From: Bathymodiolus brooksi
Lineage: Eukaryota; Mollusca; Bivalvia; Mytilida; Modiolidae
DNA length: 64,000 bases
NCBI GenBank assembly: GCA_963680875.1
Contig: OY804575.1
Location: forward strand, 102,479,505 to 102,543,504
Reading direction: 5' to 3'
Shown: positions 13,201-22,200 of the stretch, one piece after another
Layout of the letters: each line of letters begins with the position of its first letter
Position numbering within the stretch: the stretch's first letter is position 1
Notes under the pieces: generated by a model
Told to the model about the DNA's origin: nothing
Seen by the model: the letters and a program-made list of their open reading frames with translations, nothing else
The model's database searches: none
Position numbers and translations under genes: made by a program

Positions 13201-16200
13201 CACTTTCTATTAATAATAATTAGAACATAACATATGAAACTGCTTTATTTTGATTGGATGATTAGTGTTTACTATTTTTGAGCAGCTTATGCTTAATTTT
13301 GGCAACAGGTGACAATACCAGTTGGAAACGATTTCCCGCAGGTACTATACCAGTTGAATAGATTTTCCCGCATTATTCATATACATTTCTGGCAAGATTT
13401 AACCCCATTAAAATTGACGGCGCTGCAGTCTGTATATCGTTTACTGCAAGCATGGCGAGTTTGGCAATTTTGTTATTATTATAATATTGAATTTGAGTGT
13501 GGTTTTTCTTTTATGTCCGGAATGAGATGTTTTGTACTATACATATTATTATCTTCTCCCTCATGAACAGTGTTGGCTGGTGAGGTATAGGAAAATAGTT
13601 CCCTCAGGAGAAGAAACAATTAATGATATGATATTATATTGACTTACCTGAAAGTTTAAACTGTAGAAGATCTTACATATGAGTACAATAGAACTGAAGA
13701 TGACTTTAAGAGCTGCAGGATCTTCTGAGTGAGTTTTGGCAAATTCCATTGTAGCCTGCAAAACAAGTGAACATTATAAACTGGGGAGATACAGTACTGC
13801 GATAACAAAAGTAGTCAATCTTGTATTAAGAGGTCACCTTTGGAACAAAGAAAAGTGGTCTTTTAAGACTATTGACCTCTTAAGAGGTTCAATTGATATG
13901 AAATTATATATGACAGGACAAAAAAAGTGTGACCTTTCAATACAGATCACTGCTAAGGCAGGTTTGACTGTAGTCTGTATTGAACATTAGAGGCTTGTTT
14001 TTCCAAACGAGTATCCAAGTTGTTGTGAAATTTTAACACTATAATCCAAGGCACAGAATAAAGGTTAGATTTGATTTGGGGGATTCTTGCTATGCCTGTT
14101 TCCAAACAAGAGGTCCCAAGGTGCAAAAAAAGGATCTTTTATGGTGTTTTTTTTTGTATGTGGATTGTTTATTGTTCATCATTTTTATGAAATTTTTTCA
14201 ATGAATTCCTTACAAAATCCATTTCAGAAAAAATTCATAGCATTGTTTTGACATAAAAGGGATGAATTTCCCAATTTCAATTTTTTTTTATTTGCCTTCA
14301 ATTCTAATGTCTTTATTTGATTGGCCATTAAAATAATTTGTTATTTTATTTCCAAAACGGGTCTTCAAGGTGCCCAATTCCAAAATTTCACATATTTGGA
14401 ATGCACATAGCATTTTTATTTTTCATGCAAATTTGATGGGTTTTTTTTTCTTTGAATTGATTGTGTGAGATTTTTTTGTCAAATGTCGACGGATTTACTC
14501 TACTTCTTAGGGTTTCTGTTAAACTTAACAGAATTGAACCAAAAACTTGAATGTTTTTATTTTTCATCCAATTTTTTTCCAAAATCCTCATCGTTTTTTT
14601 ACCAGTCATAGGAGATTATAACCTATTTTGGAAAAAAGGTTAATGGGGCCCAAGTTCTAAAATTTCACATACTTGGATGGTATACACAATTCGTGTATTT
14701 TTCATCTAACTTTGATGCCGTATAAATTTTCCATTTAATAGATTGTGACAAGGTCTTCAGATAGCATTCCAGCAGATTTCCATTTATCAGTTACGGTTTT
14801 CTACTTAATCTTAGTTCAGCAGTCAAGGAAATTGGCAACGGACTGACAGACCGCGTCTGATAAATTTCCCGGCGGTCTGGTAGTTTTCGCTAACTCACCG
14901 GACCGACTGTCCGGTAAATTGTTTTGTCAGCCGCTGCCTTTAAGAATAGATAAATCGAGGTTCTCAGTAAATTCAACTTAAAAATATTTCTAATTCTTTT
15001 TTATTTGTTATTTTTAGATCAAGAAAAATCTCAAATAAATAATACATATCGTAATTGATAATCACGAGTTTTGGCAAAGACACTATAAACTATTTACGAC
15101 AGTTATTGTCGTAAAATTTTGATGTCGTAAAATATTTCGTGTGACTAGTGATCGTGGTTTTTCGGAAAAATATTATTCTCTAGAGTTTTCTTCATTAACA
15201 ATCGTCGTTAATTCGGAACATTTTATCACTTCAAAACAAGGTGGTCATGGCTTTCTTGAAGTATAAGACAGGAGCCATACAAGGAAAGCCATTAAAGAGA
15301 AAAGTAACCCCAGAGGAGACGAGAGAACAGAAGAAACAGTATGAAAAAGACCGAGAATGTAAATTTATTGATTCTTGGAAGCAGGACCGACCCTGGCTTC
15401 ATCACAACGTTGAACACAATGTTCAGGGTTCATACACTTTTTTGTTGAGCAAAATCAAGGACTTTTCAGGACAAAAATTACAGTTTTCAAGCACCTTTTT
15501 CTGAGCATTTTCATATATAAAACCTTGTTTAACCTTACCTTTCTTCAAGTGAAAATGCCTGTACCCAGTCAGGAAAATGATGGATGTTCAATGTCAGTGG
15601 TTTTGTGGGTGAAGGTACTTTTGTGTTTGTCTTATGTTTTGTGTTTCTTTTTTACTTTTCTGTTCACATTTATTGTTCAAACATATGAAACTTGTATGAT
15701 TTTATCATGTTAATACGCTGTGTTTTTAAAGAAGTTAGAACAAATCAATTGCAGCAACATTTATTATCAACTCAGATAGTGTCCTGTAATTGTTTCATTT
15801 TTTCTTCTATTTCCTTCTCAATTGTTCCCAGAGTTTCTATCTTTTCTTTAGCACTCCTCCTGAGTGCATTTGACTTTGTAATGAGAGTGACCTTCCCTTT
15901 TGATTCTGCTTTATCAGCATATTCCTCTGCAGATTTTGTCAATGCCTCAATATCATCCTCAAGTCTTTTCTTTTTTGCCTTTATTTCAACAATGTCATCC
16001 ATTATAACTCGTTTTCTTGCATTTTTTTTATTCTTTTCCTTCTCTTCCTTCTTTTTATCCAAATAATGCTGATACTTGGATCTAGCTCCTGAAGCTGATA
16101 ACAATAACTCTTTACTATAATTAACATTCAAAACTCCACCAACACTCCTAACATGGTCTACAATGGTTCTTTGAGCTACTAATGATTGTTCGGATAAATT

Positions 16201-19200
16201 TTCAATTGTCACTTCCTTGTTGACAGAAAACCCCCTTTCAACAGTTGCTTGACCATGAGAAAGTAGCAGAAGCAGTTGGCAAACTTCCCATAAATGGGAA
16301 TATTCAGCTTTCGCTAGCTTATCATAATAGAAGGAATCCAATCTATCTTCTGCAGGGTTAAAGCTGTTGAAATATTCTGAATGAGATTGTAACATAGTAT
16401 CATAGAAATGGCTGAATTCAGTCAAAATACTGTCACATATTTGTTCACTTATTCTCTTCTTTTCGGTCATCACTTTCAATATGCTACTCAATTTTGAAGA
16501 ACTTTTCTCTTTGTCAATTATCAGAGTTCTAGGATCTAAAACACTCATATATCTAACAATCGGATATTTAACTGGTGATTTATCAAGTACCTTGCTTAAC
16601 AGTTTTACTAGGAAGGATCTACATTCCTGTCTGAATTCATAAACATCCCTATCACTTACTTTTTTGGAACCTTTTAAATATCTAAGAATATTTTCAGTAA
16701 TAAATCCAACTTTAACTTTAGATACTTCAATGTAATTAGTTTGTTTGGTAACATCTACTTTTATTAACTTAATAGTGCTCAGTGCTTCTTTTAACACTTC
16801 TGCCTTAATAAATTTTTCCATCAAATTTCTTATCAAATTTGCTAAATCTGCACACAAGAATGGAACCATTGGTTTATCAGTTTGGTAAAGTTTTAAGAAT
16901 GGTTCAACTTCTCTAGCAACCAGGATAAAAAAATTCAATCTTGCTGTAAATAGTTTGTCGCAAAGGATACCTTCAAGCTCTTTGAATGATTTATTTGTTG
17001 GCTCTTTGATTTTTTTACCCTTAACTGCATCTACATACACTTGAAGCTTTGGGAGTAAAAGTAATGCCCTTTCTGCTACTGATACATTTTCAAGCCACCT
17101 ATGTTTGCAAAAATTTAATGGAAAAGTCGTGCATCCTGCAGTAACATTGGTGAAGTCTTCGCGTCTTGCTGGGGAATCCTTAAATAACCACCTTAAACTT
17201 GAAAGACTGTACTCAATACTCCACTTAGCACCAGCATTACAACCATCTCTAAACGCATTGTGTAGAATGTGCAAACCACAACTACCAAGATTAAATAAAT
17301 TTTTCCCGCTTTCTTTCTCAATGCTTTCCTGCATAATACCATATAGCTTCCAATTTACATTTGGTCCATCCATAGATAATTGTATCATTTTCGACATACC
17401 AAAATCATGAATTACCGCTTCAAGTTTTTCGTAAATTTGTTCCGATGTGTGATGGCCCATAAAACAAGATGTCAGGTATCTTGTCTGAACATTAAAGTCA
17501 TTCCAGAATCTTATATGAACATCCATCTGACTAGACTGCAGTTCATTGTTCATACTCTCATCGAAAAGTAAAACAAACCCTGCTTGTTTTTTAGCACGTT
17601 CCTTTAGCAAAGTTAAAAAATGTGGTGCAATCCCAAATGTAGCTAAATATGCAGCTTTCCTTTCTGCACAGGCAAAGGTTTTTGCAATCAAAGAGTCGGG
17701 AAACATAAATTGAAAGATCTTTCCAGCATCTTCACATGACTTGTATGAATAATGACTATTTATAACTTTAATTGTCCAACAAAGTTCAGCTATTAAAGTT
17801 TCATTTTTTGCAACGAATGATGATAAATCCACACTAGATGAAGAGGTAGTTGGCTGACTTGAATCAACAGTGGTTTTTGTAATTGCAGATGATGCTGTGC
17901 CAGGCAAAAAGTCAGTCATTCGAGGATCCGTTTTTTCATTTTCTTTAATGAATTTCAAATGTTTTTGACCTGCAAGCAATAATTATGTGTGTGTAAATAA
18001 GTGTGACAACAAAACTTAGAACACAATCAAAGGGGAAAGTCAAAAAAACGAAAGGCAAATCCAAGAGCACGTTTACCCATGAATTCGAAACAGTTGAGTT
18101 TAAGTGTTATAAAACCAAGATGAGTTCTAGTTCTTTGAGCATGTTCTGAGGGTAACTGACATGCATGTTTCGATTAAAGTCATAATAAAAACTAGATGTA
18201 CTGCGAGCAGTGCTCAAATATAGCAGTGTATTATTTTTTTCTTTATAAACAGTATACATAAGTGTAAAATACCATAGAGAACAATTAATAACACCCGTTG
18301 CACGGTGTGCTCCATAACTGTACAAGAGACTCTACACTAAAACAACCGGGGGATAACATAAAGACGTATTAAAAAATAGGCAATAGCCCCCCCCCCCACG
18401 ATAGTTTCTGACAAAATCAAAAGATGTTTAGAGAATTATGCATACTTTAAGTTATATAATGCCAACTGTGCATTATACAACAATAATGATGGGGTGATCT
18501 TTTTCCAATGTCCTTAATTTTTACAATTAAAAAAAATGTACTTAAAACATTTTCTATAATTTCCTCTATTCCCACAATTTATTCAATTTTTTCCCAAAGT
18601 TTAAAATATTTTCCCATCGTTTTTGTTTCCCAAATTCCTACACATTTCGCCTCTTTTTTTCTTAATGCCCAAAACTGTTCCAACCTCCCCCTTTCAGATC
18701 CTTTCACACATGGCAGAAATAAAGATATAAAAATACCTTTCATATGACTTTGGAGGGCCGATTCTCCCATGGAGGAAATGTCAAAACTTTTTTTGCAACA
18801 TTTGCAATATGCTTTATGAATATCTGGGCTATTTCTAAGCCAGGCATGGTATTGTGGCTGCTCTAGCCATTTGTTCAGGAATTTACATTTTCCCGGCATC
18901 TTGAACTGACAATGATTAAGGACAAGGTCACTGGCGACCGACGGCTGATCACACGATGCTGATTTTTTATTTTCATAATTTTTTACTTAGAACATAAGTG
19001 GACACGTTTGATGTTATGCCCATTAAGAAATACGTTCAGGAAAACCCATGAATCGTCACGCAAACCAAATAAAACGACAAGCTTGAAGACAGGTGAAATT
19101 CCGGAAAACACTGTTTTATAAAAATAGCATGATTTTCCACAAATAGCGCGTAGTGATACGGGAAGGTCTATTGACATCGATTCAACGTCTTGGAGATCGA

Positions 19201-22200
19201 AAATGACTGTTAACATGCACTTATTTCGCGGGAATAAGATTGTTCAAATGAAAAAGTAGTTTTCAAGGGTTTTCAAGCACCTTTATTGGAATTCAAGTAC
19301 TTTCAAGTCCTTGATTTTGCTACTTTCGTTTTCAAGTACTTTCAAGGATTTCAAGCACCTGTACGAACCCTGAATGTTATGGTCTGCAACTGGTGCATCG
19401 AAGCCAATGGACCAAAAGAGCTATATATATATATATTCTTTTGTAATTCTAAATTCTGATTTCTAATTATACTTTTTCTGGTAGCATAGAGCTATTATTT
19501 TATTCTATTTTTTTTTTTACATATAAGGATTCATTTGTTTAGATAGAATGAATATTTCATTTAGTAATTTTTAATGCCACAAATAATTTGTAATTTTAGA
19601 GTGGAAATATACTTTAATGAATATGATCATGCTGTATACAATAATATATTTATGGACATAGTGTCAAATTGTTATCCCATTTGGACACATTATACTGATT
19701 CAGAGTCAACCAGTCTTTGCTCTTTCTCCTTAGTGCTGCGTACTTAACAGAGAAGCAAAAAATACCAATTTTATAGTCTTTGGCCTGACCAGACCGTAGC
19801 ATGAACCCATGAGCACTCGCACGCTAACCTTTACGCTGCTGTCTAATTGTAGATATTGCTGTTTGTGATTGTGAGTTTAATGCAATCAATATGTGACACT
19901 TGAATAAAATTAATTTATTATTTTAAAAAAAAAATCATTATTTTATTGTCGGTCCTGTAATTCCTTACAGTTCACAAATCCTGTGGATTCAAATTCCTAA
20001 TTTCCTTGACTGGTTCAGGGTTCGAAATTACTGTAGGTCCGAAAGCCAGAGGCTAGAAGAATTGTGCTCGGTCTAGGCCAAGTTGTTTTTATCATAGACC
20101 GTGTGTCTAGGTGATATACGACTATCAATTTCCGTAAATTGTGTTCCGCGCAGACATCGTTTGCTATCTTATGTAAAATCTTTTGTCATGTCGGCAATAG
20201 AAATAAACTACTCTTTTCTCCACTATATGTAAGAACTTATATGACTATGATCACGAGTTCAAGGTTACTTTTTCAATTAAAAAATAGGTGGAAATTCTTA
20301 CCGGGAGTTTCAAAACCGGAGTCTAAACGGAAAGTTAACACCCGTGAAAGTAACAAGGCATACAATGCCACAAAAAGGAAGAGAACATTTCAACCTCACT
20401 GGCTTCAAATGTACAAATGGCTACATATTGACTGAGAAATTCAGCTGATGTCCTGTGACTGGTGTAAAAAATTTGGGAAAGACGACCCAGACGGTAAATT
20501 TGTTAAAGGCACCGATTTCAAAAAACCTTAGATTACCACAATGGAAATAAAACCCACAAGAGAGCTGAAGACATTCAATGCAAGCACTAGTACTTCAGTC
20601 AAAAGCTGAAGAGATTATCATTTCACTTAATGAGTCAGTTGTGAATAGACCTAAAATTTCATTAAATTATTTAAATATTTGCCTTTTATTAACATTTTTC
20701 AATCTTTGAAACCCAAAAAATACACTTTTTTGACACAATATTTGCACATCTCATACATTCAAAATATACTCAGAATGTCGGATTTTGCATGTAATTATTA
20801 AAAATTTTCCTTGGGGGGCATGCAAATACAGGTCTAGATATTTTCCTTCAGGGCTAGAATAGATTAAATCAGTCTAGCCCTGCAGTCTAGACATCAATTC
20901 CCATTCAATTCTATCCCTGTAGTTGCAGTAAAACTAGTGCAAGAGGAAGATATTGATGACTTGCAGCGATCGTATCATGCTACACCAACGCTACCATATA
21001 TTTTAAAAGATGTCATGAACAACCTCATTGATTTTTAATCATAAAATGTTGCAAAAAAAAAAAAAGATTCCTGTGCACAAGATAACAAAGATCATAAAAC
21101 TTACATTAAAAAGTTCTGTGAAAGGTTGAGCAAAATTTTCTAAAACAAATTTGATTTCTGCCCACAGTTGCTGAGATTTAAACTCATGTCTGTATCTGAA
21201 ATAACACATACAAAAAATATTATGCACTTTCATACTTTCTTTATTCTTAGAAAAATACTAATTTGTTGCAACCACAATCACAATTTTTCAAGTGAGTATG
21301 TAGATATAAAGTTTGTATTTCTTTCAAAGATTTGGAACAAAAAAACTTAAAAGCAAAAAAATGTTCCCCTCACTTTCCCTTTAAACTCTCTGAAAGAGAG
21401 ATCAATTTGCCCTGTTCTAACCAAGCATGACGAGCACTGAAAAATATGTAAAACTCTTAAAAAAACAAATAATGTATTCCCCTGACCAAATTTAGACAAT
21501 ACACCAGATGTGTCAAATTGTTATATTAATATTAATCCGACTAATTTATTCAATGTTAAATACTGTTCTATGTATAATTTCATATGCATGTGTGACCCTT
21601 TATATAAATGGTAAACAAGATACAGACACCGCCAAGAAGAAATTCTATAAATGTACCTTTTAAACAAAGAATGGCCAGTGATCAATATACCATTGATGAC
21701 ATGGAAGTCTCCAGTTTGAAATTTGGTCACCATCTCTTGCAATAGGTCTGGCCATTTGTCTGGAAAATCTTCTCTTCCTATAATACTTATAGAATCACTT
21801 AACTGAAAATATATTTATTGAATTGCTACATTTAGAAGAGTTTGAAGATACCAAAGCAGGGTTCGACATTAACGGTTGTCCGATTGCCCGGGGCGAGTGA
21901 AATGCGTTTTCGGGCAAATGAAAACGGCACCCAACTTGTCCGATCGGGCAAGTGAAAATGATTCTGTGATATGTTCAATTCCTGAAGAGAAAAATGATTA
22001 ATATTTAATTATTCAGTGTTGGAAGTCGCGGCGAATTTTACCTAAACATCGTATCGCATGTATCGTGCATTTTACGCCATTTTGTTGACTACGAAATTCC
22101 CCTTTCTCAAATAAAGATCGTGTTATTTATATTAGCCAATCGCGAATGCCTAATTAGGGACGGTGCTGCATCAACATCCTATCCATTTTTGCTGGCCAAT

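Larger units (their letters stand above)
15424..19372 (-). mobile_element. Complete BED-hAT DNA transposon, 3949 bp, 6-bp TSD AATGTT
   Basis: Termini CAGGGTTCATACA (15424) and the complement of CAGGGTTCGTACA (ending 19372), flanked by AATGTT at 15418-15423 and 19373-19378. The right end is rich in CTTGAAAGTACTTGAA-like subterminal repeats; GCAAAATCAAGGACTT is shared by both ends. It encodes a two-exon transposase on the minus strand with no internal stop, so it may be, or recently was, autonomous. It lies in CSE1L intron 5 in the same transcriptional sense as CSE1L. Confidence 0.9.

Noticed and set aside
17105..17571. Plus-strand open frames over the transposase
   Set aside because: Antisense shadows of the transposase coding sequence.
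20016..20920. CAGGGTTCGAAATTACTG start with a CCCTG-ended segment to the right as another complete hAT-like element
   Set aside because: The right end is not a convincing inverted repeat and no flanking duplication was found; only the BED-finger remnant inside is kept.
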